Position numbers and translations under genes: made by a program. From Saccharospirillum sp. (GTDB taxonomy: Bacteria; Pseudomonadota; Gammaproteobacteria; Pseudomonadales; Natronospirillaceae), in the NCBI GenBank assembly GCA_022565595.1, contig JAIUML010000003.1, positions 124,001 to 188,000 on the forward strand: a DNA stretch of 64,000 nucleotides, in the 5' to 3' direction. Every line of letters begins with the position of its first letter. The first letter of the stretch is position 1. Below the pieces are notes generated by a model. The model searched no databases. It saw only the letters and a list, made by a program, of their open reading frames with translations, and was not told where the DNA came from. Of the stretch, positions 45,138 through 52,942 are shown piece after piece.

Positions 45138-45443
45138 TTATTTATTCGAGCTTTCTGGCTGTGCTGGTTCGCATTGCTCGGTCAAGGAGTGCAAGGCGGC
45201 CAGAGCGGACTCGGCCACCTGCTGCCAATGCAAGGAGGTGAGCACCAGGTTCTCGTTGGCCTTGCGCAGCAGAACCACTTGCTGCTGCGGGTTCTGTTGG
45301 CCATCCAGCTGGTTCAGGGCTTCTCGCGCCAGGGCGAGCTCATGCCTCAACTGGATCAGTGTTAGTCGCTGCTCATGAACCTGACTCTGCAACAAGGACA
45401 GTAAGCGGTTCTGGGAGGCCACTTCGATAGAATGTACCATCAT
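45138..45443 (-). CDS. Hypothetical coiled-coil protein, second gene of a two-gene operon
   Basis: A 101-residue soluble protein rich in Leu, Gln and Glu (NRLLSLLQSQVHEQRLTLIQ and LRHELALAREALNQLDG), which predicts one long coiled-coil. No family recognised. Its ATG (45443, or 45440) overlaps the stop of the preceding gene (ATGA), so both are probably translated together and could form a complex. It converges with the histidine-kinase gene, 78 bp away. Confidence 0.68.
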   Translation of the reverse strand: MMVHSIEVASQNRLLSLLQSQVHEQRLTLIQLRHELALAREALNQLDGQQNPQQQVVLLRKANENLVLTSLHWQQVAESALAALHSLTEQCEPAQPESSNK

Positions 45444-45886
45444 ATTGGCAGGCTCATTACAGGCCAGGTTTCGTTATCCTCCGGAATATCCGGTTCTGGC
45501 GCTAAACGATCAATCAATTGTTGTGCCAGAGTGCGACCCAGCAAGGATTGAATCGTTTGAGCCAGTTGAATCCTTATTGCTCGTATTGCCTGGCTGGCTT
45601 GATCGCCGCTCTGAATGCTTAAGCTATTGTAAAGCGTATCGAAGTAATCCAGCGAAGGTGGGCGTAGTGAGGCGCAGTGCAGCCAGGCAAAACGCCGGAC
45701 CAACTGCTCCAGACTGTGAAGAAAGATGACATCAGCCCCTGCCTTGCCGACCATCTGGCTAAGCGGCGCATAGAGTTGAGACACAAAGTCACACCCCTCG
45801 TAAGCTACCTGGTAAGCTTTCAAACGGGGTAAGATTTGTTTCTGGAGGAGATCCGGGTCGGTCGACCGTAGATAGGTTAGTTGCAT
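45440..45886 (-). CDS. Hypothetical helical protein, first gene of the operon
   Basis: A 148-residue soluble helical protein with no signal peptide and no recognised family (MQLTYLRSTDPDLLQKQILP, FDTLYNSLSIQSGDQASQAI). The gene is translationally coupled to a 101-residue coiled-coil protein. An inverted repeat CTTTACA-N12-TGTAAAG at 46045-46070, in its 5' region, may be an operator. Base composition is like its neighbours. Function unknown. Confidence 0.68.
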   Translation of the reverse strand: MQLTYLRSTDPDLLQKQILPRLKAYQVAYEGCDFVSQLYAPLSQMVGKAGADVIFLHSLEQLVRRFAWLHCASLRPPSLDYFDTLYNSLSIQSGDQASQAIRAIRIQLAQTIQSLLGRTLAQQLIDRLAPEPDIPEDNETWPVMSLPI

Positions 45887-46100
45887 GTGTTTTCGCTCCT
45901 GTTATCACCAAAAAGGTTTATCAACCAGGATTGAGTGCCACATACGGCCTGCGCTCAATGTCAGTGTTGGAACCAGCCTCTCAACTACAGCGACTGGATG
46001 TTCACTATCTCATGATTGGTACTTAAATTAGTAGAGCCAGGTCACTTTACAAGTCGAAGGAAATGTAAAGGTCTAGTCGAACGCTGACCCAATGAATCAG

Positions 46101-46124
46101 GCCAACCAGAAAGGCCTGGTTGGC
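46101..46124. terminator. Hairpin after ctlX
   Basis: A perfect 9-bp stem GCCAACCAG-AAAGGC-CTGGTTGGC lies 42 bp after the stop of ctlX. It lacks a strong U run on either strand but is the only stable hairpin there, so it may end that transcript. Confidence 0.5.
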
Positions 46125-46165
46125 TCCGTTTGATCGACTTCTGAACTCATCCGGCCTTGCCTGAG

Positions 46166-47095
46166 TCAACCCGGCTTGTGTGTCAGGTGCAGGCCCGCCA
46201 TCATGCAGCGGACCGATCCACCGGAGCGCTCAATGTTTGGCACATCCAGCACAATAAAGTCGGCAAACCCCTTGATTGCGTCATGTTGTGCGTCAGTCAG
46301 GGTGTTGAAGGCTGTTCGAGACATGGCCAGACCTTTGCCCTTTGACGTTTGAAGTTCCAGCACATTTCCCAGAAAATGTCGGACCTGATGTTCGGTAATC
46401 TCGATGACAGTCTTGTTGCATGTATGTAGCCGGTTAAGCACTCTCTGCTGCTCGAGCTGATCCGGAATGAGTTCTTTGCACAATAGGGCGAACTCGCTGG
46501 CGACACTCATCATGACATTGGTGTGGTAAATCGGGAGCCCGTTGTTGTCGATGGCGTCGAAGACTTCTACTTCACAGCCCAGGTCCTCCCCTAGTTGTTG
46601 CACCAGGCGCTCATCGGTGCGCAAGGAGCGGGCGGCAAAGAGTACTCCGTGATGGTGGTCAATCACCACTGAACCAGTCCCTTCCAGAAATCGATCATTC
46701 TGTTCGTGAGGGGAGTAGTCAAGAACCCTGGTTACGCTGAAGCGGTCGCCGAGTGCTTCAATAATGTCATGTCGACGTTCATGGCGGCGTGCTTGCGAGA
46801 ACATCGGGTAGAGTATGACGGTGCCATCGGCGTGGGTGGAGAACCAGTTGTTCGGGAATACCGAATCCGGGGATTGTCCGACTTCATCATCAAAGAGGAA
46901 AACCTCAACCCCCTGGTCGCGAAGCAACAGGGCCGCCGTCGTGACCTCATCGTACACGCAAGCCGCCAGGTCAGACTGTGGTATGTCCAGTTGTTGCTGT
47001 TGAAAGGCATTGTCCCCTGCCGTTTCTGCATTGATATTGAACCGATAGGGTCGGACCATCAGGACGGCAGCGGGTGCCTGGGTTGCTTTATTCAT
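46166..47095 (-). CDS. ctlX: CtlX-type arginine deiminase-like hydrolase
   Basis: A 309-residue enzyme of the guanidino-group-modifying superfamily. It has the family N-terminal TQAPAAVLMVRPYRFNINAE, then SPDSVFPNNWFSTHADGTVI (catalytic Asp/Glu region), VVIDHHHGVLFAARSLRTDE, and the active-site Cys near the C-terminus in ERSGGSVRCMMAGLHL. CtlX-family enzymes were first named for citrulline use; arginine or dimethylarginine breakdown is an alternative. It is divergent from an Lrp-like regulator, which is a common arrangement for amino acid catabolic genes. ATG at 47095. Confidence 0.9.
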   Translation of the reverse strand: MNKATQAPAAVLMVRPYRFNINAETAGDNAFQQQQLDIPQSDLAACVYDEVTTAALLLRDQGVEVFLFDDEVGQSPDSVFPNNWFSTHADGTVILYPMFSQARRHERRHDIIEALGDRFSVTRVLDYSPHEQNDRFLEGTGSVVIDHHHGVLFAARSLRTDERLVQQLGEDLGCEVEVFDAIDNNGLPIYHTNVMMSVASEFALLCKELIPDQLEQQRVLNRLHTCNKTVIEITEHQVRHFLGNVLELQTSKGKGLAMSRTAFNTLTDAQHDAIKGFADFIVLDVPNIERSGGSVRCMMAGLHLTHKPG

Positions 47096-47183
47096 GGGGG
47101 CTCACTCACAGAAGTAGATGAAAGCCATTATCTGAACAACCAATGTGGATAAATAGCGTCAAATACTGTCTTTATCGACAGAA

Positions 47184-47222
47184 TTCTGGCATTTTGATCA
47201 GTCTTTCTGGCACTTTGATAAG
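47184..47222. promoter_or_regulatory. Tandem 18-bp direct repeat before the Lrp gene
   Basis: TTCTGGCATTTTGATCAG (47184-47201) and TTCTGGCACTTTGATAAG (47205-47222) match at 16 of 18 positions. They are spaced exactly 21 bp, two helical turns, so a protein would bind both on one face of the helix. They end 7 bp before the Lrp start codon and lie in the ctlX-lrp divergent region. An autorepression or ctlX activation site is likely. Confidence 0.65.
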
Positions 47223-47229
47223 CTGCATC

Positions 47230-47688
47230 ATGACAACCCATGAACTCGATCACATTGACCGAAGCCTTATCGGGGCTCTACGCAAGAATGCTCGCCTGTC
47301 CGTATCGGCGTTGGCCAAAGCGCTGCAGGTTTCAAGGGCGACTGTTCAGAATCGGATGGAGCGCCTTGAACGGCGCGGTATCATCACCGGATACACCGCC
47401 CTGGTGTCCAGTTCAACCCAGGAGTCGATCTCCCTGGTAAGGGCCTTGATGCATATTGAACTGGAAGGAAATGTCTCCAAAAAAGTCCGCGAAACTCTGA
47501 CCAATGAACCCTCTGTCAGTGCCATTCACACCACCAATGGCCGATGGGATTTTGTCGTCGAATTGCAATCACCCTCGCTCGAGGCCCTTGATCGGGTATT
47601 GGCTCGGGTGCGCACGGTGGAAGGGGTAGCAGCAACGGAGACCAGCATTTTGCTCACTTCACAACGTATCAGTTCGAGTTCAATCTGA
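47230..47688 (+). CDS. Lrp/AsnC-family transcriptional regulator
   Basis: A 152-residue regulator with N-terminal winged HTH (LDHIDRSLIGALRKNARLSV, then SALAKALQVSRATVQNRMER) and a C-terminal RAM (ligand-binding) domain with IHTTNGRWDFVVELQSPSLE. The ATG 47230 (MTTHELD) has only a weak ribosome site, and the frame continues upstream without homology. It lies opposite ctlX, which it likely controls in response to an amino acid. A tandem repeat with 21-bp period precedes its start. Confidence 0.94.
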   Translation: MTTHELDHIDRSLIGALRKNARLSVSALAKALQVSRATVQNRMERLERRGIITGYTALVSSSTQESISLVRALMHIELEGNVSKKVRETLTNEPSVSAIHTTNGRWDFVVELQSPSLEALDRVLARVRTVEGVAATETSILLTSQRISSSSI

Positions 47689-47783
47689 AACGCCAGATCT
47701 GGTTCAAGGGCAGTCTGTATCGTTATTGGATTCTGGTATAGTGTCGCGCTTTCAAACAGCTGCGCGACTCGAGGAGTGCAACA

Positions 47784-48581
47784 ATGGAATGGCTGCAAGT
47801 CATTGTTTTATCGATTGTTCAGGGAGTAACCGAGTTCCTGCCAATCTCCAGTTCCGGTCATCTCATTCTGGTGCCGATTCTGACCCCCTGGTCGGATCAG
47901 GGCCTGGCCTTCGATGTAGCCCTGCACCTTGGCAGCCTGGCCGCAGTGGTCTGGTATTTCCGCAGCGACATCATCGCCATGATCCTTGCCTGGTTCACTT
48001 CTTTGAAAACCCGGTCCTTGACCCCTGACTCCAAACTGGCCTGGGCCATCATCTTTGGCACCATACCGGTGGGTCTGGCAGGACTGGCGTTCAAGGATGT
48101 GGTAGAAACCGTTTTTCGCTCGCCGATTTATATCGCGGTTGGCCTGATCGTATTTGGCCTGTTGCTGGGCTGGGCCGATTGGCGGCATAAGGGTGAACGT
48201 GAGGTGCACAGCCTGAACTGGAAGGACGTTCTGGTCATTGGCCTGGCTCAGGCGGTAGCGCTGTTTCCGGGTACGTCCCGCTCTGGCATTACCATGACTG
48301 CGGCACTCTTTATGGGCTTGAGTCGCGAGGCCGCCGCCCGGTTCTCTTTTCTGTTGTCCATACCGGTGATCTTTCTGGCCTGTGGCCTGGAAACCAAAAC
48401 ACTGATCGAATCCGCTGAGCCGGTAGACTGGACGGCCGTCTTCGCCGGTATTGTACTTTCCGGCGTCAGCGCTTACCTGTGCATTCATTACTTTCTGGCC
48501 TTTATCAAACGTATTGGCATGATGCCATTTGTGATTTACCGGATAGTACTGGGCGGGCTTCTGCTGATGGTATTCTGGTAA
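47784..48581 (+). CDS. uppP: Undecaprenyl-diphosphatase (BacA/UppP)
   Basis: A 265-residue inner-membrane enzyme that recycles undecaprenyl diphosphate to the monophosphate lipid carrier for peptidoglycan and other polymers, and gives some bacitracin resistance. The two catalytic motifs are visible: GVTEFLPISSSGHLIL near residue 14 and FPGTSRSGITM near 160. Eight or so hydrophobic segments. A GAGGAG site (47770-47775) precedes ATG 47784. A strong hairpin follows (48594-48631), consistent with a single-gene transcript. Confidence 0.97.
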   Translation: MEWLQVIVLSIVQGVTEFLPISSSGHLILVPILTPWSDQGLAFDVALHLGSLAAVVWYFRSDIIAMILAWFTSLKTRSLTPDSKLAWAIIFGTIPVGLAGLAFKDVVETVFRSPIYIAVGLIVFGLLLGWADWRHKGEREVHSLNWKDVLVIGLAQAVALFPGTSRSGITMTAALFMGLSREAAARFSFLLSIPVIFLACGLETKTLIESAEPVDWTAVFAGIVLSGVSAYLCIHYFLAFIKRIGMMPFVIYRIVLGGLLLMVFW

Positions 48582-48593
48582 TCCATAAAAGCT

Positions 48594-48631
48594 GGAAGTG
48601 AGTAACCGATGAATCTATCGGCTCCACTTCC
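48594..48631 (+). terminator. Nested hairpin terminator after uppP
   Basis: The outer stem GGAAGTG/CACTTCC (48594-48600, 48625-48631) encloses a 5-bp hairpin CCGAT/ATCGG (48606-48621). A T-rich sequence (TTCCAATTCTTT) follows. It lies 12 bp after uppP. Confidence 0.75.
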
Positions 48632-48755
48632 TTCCAATTCTTTACACGAAAGACGCATTGGCTTAGGCGTAATGCACAAGGATGTAGCCTATGCTCAATG
48701 ACTGAAGGGATATTAAACTGTTTTCTCTATCGGAACATCCAGAGCACTCGATGAA

Positions 48756-49454
48756 GTGACACAGTCTTTTCAATTGATCATGAATGATGGCAGTGATCGA
48801 CGCACCATTCCGCTCGATACGATCAGGATTCATTCGGAAGATAATGACGAGACAGTTTTTCAAATGTCTTTCTGGGTACTTGCTAAAGAAAACCCGGATC
48901 GTTTCTTCGTCAACGACAACACCCTGCTGGTTACCGATATCTATGGCAACGAACTCAGCTACGACTTTTCGTTAACTTTGTCGGAAAGTGTTGCCAGTTT
49001 GAACCCCCAGTTTATATATCGTGATGAGTATCAAGGCGGAGACAAACAGTTCGGAATTCCGGCAATGGGGTTTATCACGGTCAGTGATGCGAGCATCGAT
49101 GTCAGTGCTGATACCGTCAGCTTTACCTTGGAGTATGATGATGATCGGATCAGCCGGGCTGTTGTCTGGTTTGTCAGTGAAGGCCAGGGAGGAAGCTTTA
49201 CAGATGTATTCAGAGTCAAACTGGATTTTGCTGAGTTAGGGCTACAGCCAGAACACGCTCATGCCTTGAGCTATCTGATTTCCGATGAAGATGGAGTAGT
49301 AGAAATCGTTGATGACACCATCAGCCCTGACGAGGCAAGCCGGCTTGTGGTTATCGGACTAAACAAGACCGTGCCGTTTTTTGATAACTACTATGGCTAT
49401 CCAGCCTCCTGGATGCGCTCGGCAATCTATTTCCAATTGATTGAGTCTGAATGA
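48756..49454 (+). CDS. Hypothetical protein
   Basis: A 232-residue acidic soluble protein with no signal peptide or recognised family. It looks all-beta: alternating patterns such as SFTLEYDDDRISRAVVWFVS and FRVKLDFAELGLQPEHAHAL, with many Asp residues. The start is uncertain: GTG 48756 is given, but ATG 48780 (MNDGSD) is possible. A tiny ATG-AAG-TGA frame sits at 48751 just in front. No ribosome site stands out. It is read in the same direction as uppP, beyond its terminator. Function unknown. Confidence 0.65.
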   Translation: MTQSFQLIMNDGSDRRTIPLDTIRIHSEDNDETVFQMSFWVLAKENPDRFFVNDNTLLVTDIYGNELSYDFSLTLSESVASLNPQFIYRDEYQGGDKQFGIPAMGFITVSDASIDVSADTVSFTLEYDDDRISRAVVWFVSEGQGGSFTDVFRVKLDFAELGLQPEHAHALSYLISDEDGVVEIVDDTISPDEASRLVVIGLNKTVPFFDNYYGYPASWMRSAIYFQLIESE

Positions 49455-49490
49455 GACAGAGGCTTCATCTGTTCCAATCGCTGAGCTGCC

Positions 49491-50585
49491 TTATCCGGTA
49501 AGGTAGCCCAGCACTTCATCCAGCGCTCCCTGGAAAACGACCTGCCGGGGGGACTTGTCGAGTTGGAAGTCGTACATGCGGTCGTAGTAGTCAGTCAATA
49601 AACGCTTCACCCAGAGGCGGTGGCCTTCCAGACTGTGTGTTGTACGCTGGTGCGTCATGGCATTTTGAAAGTCGGTCAGTACCTCGTTGTAGAGTACGCC
49701 ACCCAGACGTTTGCGAATGCGCCGTAAGCCCCCTTCGATGTAAGCCTGATAGCGGTCCAGCCCTTCCTCTGCATAGGCCTGCCGATACTCGTTCTGCAAA
49801 TCCCGCACGTAGTCATCGACAATAAAATCGACGCGTATCGCCAATGCCGTTTCCAGCATCACCACCGGTGCGGTTTGAATGCGCTCAGACAAAGTGTACG
49901 GCAAGTGGACGCTGCCAATATTGCGCGACTCGTCTTCGACGACAAGGGTGCGGGTCAGATCCAGTGACAGGCTGTTCACCGCCAGTCGGTTCTCGAAATT
50001 GGCCTGGCTGGGTTGTGGCGTAGTGCGTCGACCGAATGCAGAGCCGCGATGATTGGCCGCACCTTCCAGATCCAGAGCATTGCAGGCGCTTGCTATGACG
50101 CGTGTCTTGCCGGATCCGGTCCGGCCTGCCACGACCAGCAGTTCTGCCTGTTCCAGTTGCTGCAAACGACTCATGCACCATTGGCGCAGAGCCTTGTAGC
50201 CGCCCTGTACCAGGGGCAACATCAAGCCGGCCTCAGCCAGCCATTGTTGGCTGATCTGAGAGCGCATCCCGCCACGGGCGCAGTAAATCAGCGTGTTATT
50301 TGGGTCAATCTGGCCGGCGTTCAACCAACGTTGTACGCGTTCGGTTCTGATCGGCCCACTGACCAGCTTGTGGCCCAAAACCATGGCCGCTGTCTGACCT
50401 TGCTGTTTGTAGCAGAGGCCGACCTTGTGGCGTTCATCATCATTCATCAGCGGCAAGTTGATCGCTCCGGGGAAGTGGCCCCTGTCGAACTCGATTGGGG
50501 CCCGCACATCAATCAAACGCAATTCAGTGAAACGCTCGACCAATTGATCCGGGCTGAGGCGTTCCAGGGGGCTATCGGTGTTCAT
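49491..50585 (-). CDS. selU: tRNA 2-selenouridine synthase
   Basis: A 364-residue enzyme that replaces the sulfur of 2-thiouridine-34 in Lys, Glu and Gln tRNAs with selenium, using selenophosphate. It has a rhodanese domain with catalytic-type Cys102 in IYCARGGMRSQ, then a P-loop GRTGSGKTRVIAS (residues 154-166). The gene overlaps the end of selD by 4 bp, so selenophosphate supply and use are coupled. The name mnmH/ybbB is also used. No selA, selB or selC gene is present in the window, so tRNA modification may be the main use of selenium here. Confidence 0.95.
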   Translation of the reverse strand: MNTDSPLERLSPDQLVERFTELRLIDVRAPIEFDRGHFPGAINLPLMNDDERHKVGLCYKQQGQTAAMVLGHKLVSGPIRTERVQRWLNAGQIDPNNTLIYCARGGMRSQISQQWLAEAGLMLPLVQGGYKALRQWCMSRLQQLEQAELLVVAGRTGSGKTRVIASACNALDLEGAANHRGSAFGRRTTPQPSQANFENRLAVNSLSLDLTRTLVVEDESRNIGSVHLPYTLSERIQTAPVVMLETALAIRVDFIVDDYVRDLQNEYRQAYAEEGLDRYQAYIEGGLRRIRKRLGGVLYNEVLTDFQNAMTHQRTTHSLEGHRLWVKRLLTDYYDRMYDFQLDKSPRQVVFQGALDEVLGYLTG

Positions 50586-52747
50586 TGGTCATTGCTCAGT
50601 TGAACCGGGAGTTGGTCGGGCTCTCTGGATTGAAACCGACCGATGATCCTGGCTTCGGGGTGAGCCTCGAACAAGGCTTCGGCCTCGGTTGGAGTTAGAG
50701 CAACCAGCAAACCGCCGGAGGTTTGCGGGTCGAGCAACAGGCCCTGTTGTGCGGCACTGAGCGGCTGTTCTGAATGGCATTGCAGCAGATAAGGCTCCAG
50801 TTGAGGCACCAGGCTTGACTGCCAGCCTTCCGTCCAGAGCACCCCGGCACCCGTTAGAGTCGGGACTTTGCCCAACGTCAGTTCGGCAACAAGGGCAGTG
50901 TCGGTGAGCATTTCCAGCAGATGCCCCAACAGACCAAAACCCGTTACATCGGTGACGGCGTGCGGGTTGAGCGAATGGAGCGTCTGGGCAACGTCACGGT
51001 TTGACTTCAGCATGGATTGCCAGGCTGCCTGCATTGCCTCGGATGGAGCCTGGGCGGCTGCATCGGCAGCGAGAATAACGCCCGTTCCCAGGGCTTTGGT
51101 CAGCACCAGGACATCGCCTGACTGGGCGCCATTCTTGCGCCACAGCCGGTTTGCTTCAGCATCACCATTGACGGTCAGTGCCAGGTGGGTTTCCTCGCCT
51201 TCGGTGCTGTGGCCACCGGCCAGGGTGACGGACTGAGTGGCAAGCGCAGCGGCAATGCCCTGCATTAAACGCTTGAAATCACGCTGTTGCAGCCGAGGGT
51301 GAGCGAAGGCCAGGTTGACCCAGACCTGGGCCATAATCGGCTCAGCGCCCATGGCGTAGAGGTCACTCAATGCATGATGAACACTAACCTGCCCGAGCCG
51401 ATAAAGATCGTCCGAGAAGGCGCGAAATCCGTCGATACTCTGCACTTGAACTCGATTCGGCCGGGCCTGCCAAAGGCTGGCGTCTTCCGCCTGGCTGAGA
51501 GCTGGCGTCACCTCAGGTCTGTAGTGGAGAGGCAACTCGGCCAATGCATCGCGCAGTACCTCAGGCCCCAGCTTGCTGCCGCAACCGGCGCAGTGCATGG
51601 CCTCGGCTTGTGGCGTCTTCATGCTCATCCTGGGCGGCCCGAGATCTTGCAGTTTGGCCATAAAGGCGCGATCGATACGGTCTTTCCAGCGCCAGACCCA
51701 ATCGCCCTGAAAGGCGAGAGCACCACGGTGGCCAGCAGCGGTTTTGCCGCCCAGCGACAAGAGTGACAGGAAACGACGTTGCAGACGCATGGGCCGCAAG
51801 GCTTTGCCGGCAAAGGCACTGCTCAAATTGTCGTAAAGCCAGGGCGCCTGTCGCACTGCATAGACCCCGGCCTTGGGGCGGGGGTCAGAAACCATCTCGG
51901 CGACATCGCCAGCGGCAAAGATATTGGGATGTGAAGTGCTTTGCAGCGCGGCATTGACAGCGATAAAACCGCCATTGGCGGTTTCGATGCCCGCTCTTTC
52001 AGGCCAATCTGGCGCTGCAGCCGAGGTGCACAAAACGCTCTGATCGAGTGCCAGGGCCTCGCCATTGGTCGCGGTCAGTCCAATCTCTGTCACGGCGCTG
52101 ACCTTGAACTGAGGGTGGCAAATTACCCCATACCGGGCCAATGCCTCCTCTGCAGCCTTGATCACTCGGCTCGGATAGCCGTTAAGCACCGACTCCCCCG
52201 CATAAACCAGATGCAATCGCGTTGGGCTGTTATCCCCAAGTCGGTGCGCCATGGCCAGTACCAGCTCTATTCCGCCGGCACCGGCACCAACGACACCCCA
52301 GTGGCGTTCTTCGTTGGTATCAGCACTGGCCAGTAGTCGCTGCCACTTGGCATAAAATGCACTGACCGGTTTTACGCCCACGGCAAAACGGCGCGCGCCC
52401 GGCAAACTGAGGTTGGGTGTAGAACCGGTGTCGAAGCTGACTTTGTCGTAGTGCAATTCCGGCTGGCCGTCGATGTGCAGGCACTGAGCATCAGGGTCGA
52501 GCCCAATCAGACGGCCCTGAATAAAGCGCACTCCGGCCCAGCAGCACAGCTGATTAAGATCGATGTGAACCTCTTCAGGCTGGTAATGGCCTGCCACCAG
52601 GCCAGGCAACATGCCTGAGTAAGGCGTCAGCAGGCCTTCCGATACCAGAGTCACACGCACACCAGGCAATGGACTCATGGCCAGACGGCGAATCAAAAGT
52701 GCATGGGTATGGCCGCCACCGACCAGGATCAGGTCGCGTTCAGTCAT
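50582..52747 (-). CDS. selD: NADH dehydrogenase-like flavoprotein fused to selenide, water dikinase
   Basis: A 721-residue two-domain protein. Residues 1-370 are a type-II NADH dehydrogenase-like flavoprotein: FAD-loop LILVGGGHTHALLIR, second Rossmann GAGAGGIELVLA, and IFAAGDVAEM. From about 375, the SelD domain starts KTPQAEAMHCAGCGSK, with the catalytic-type Cys389 and Lys392; the next Cys of E. coli SelD is Ser391 here. It then has QSIDGFRAFSDDLYRLGQVS, SDLYAMGAEPIMAQVW and SVTLAGGHSTEGE. This fusion is known in various bacteria; the flavin part may help reduce selenium. Real start ATG 52747; the frame stays open into the divergent tex gene but only by chance. Confidence 0.93.
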   Translation of the reverse strand: MTERDLILVGGGHTHALLIRRLAMSPLPGVRVTLVSEGLLTPYSGMLPGLVAGHYQPEEVHIDLNQLCCWAGVRFIQGRLIGLDPDAQCLHIDGQPELHYDKVSFDTGSTPNLSLPGARRFAVGVKPVSAFYAKWQRLLASADTNEERHWGVVGAGAGGIELVLAMAHRLGDNSPTRLHLVYAGESVLNGYPSRVIKAAEEALARYGVICHPQFKVSAVTEIGLTATNGEALALDQSVLCTSAAAPDWPERAGIETANGGFIAVNAALQSTSHPNIFAAGDVAEMVSDPRPKAGVYAVRQAPWLYDNLSSAFAGKALRPMRLQRRFLSLLSLGGKTAAGHRGALAFQGDWVWRWKDRIDRAFMAKLQDLGPPRMSMKTPQAEAMHCAGCGSKLGPEVLRDALAELPLHYRPEVTPALSQAEDASLWQARPNRVQVQSIDGFRAFSDDLYRLGQVSVHHALSDLYAMGAEPIMAQVWVNLAFAHPRLQQRDFKRLMQGIAAALATQSVTLAGGHSTEGEETHLALTVNGDAEANRLWRKNGAQSGDVLVLTKALGTGVILAADAAAQAPSEAMQAAWQSMLKSNRDVAQTLHSLNPHAVTDVTGFGLLGHLLEMLTDTALVAELTLGKVPTLTGAGVLWTEGWQSSLVPQLEPYLLQCHSEQPLSAAQQGLLLDPQTSGGLLVALTPTEAEALFEAHPEARIIGRFQSREPDQLPVQLSNDQ

Positions 52748-52942
52748 CGTTGGGAGAGGAGCAACTAGGCATGGATTGATTATGAGCCCTGGGCCTGGCA
52801 ACGGCAACCATCGGCACCCAACTTTAGTGTCTGCAGCCTTTTCATTCCAAATCAAGGGTTTAGGTGACAGAAATGGCCTTGAAATGGGCGCCGCTTTGGC
52901 TAATGATGCGCGCTCGTGTTTCGTCGGTATCAGGTCATTTGC

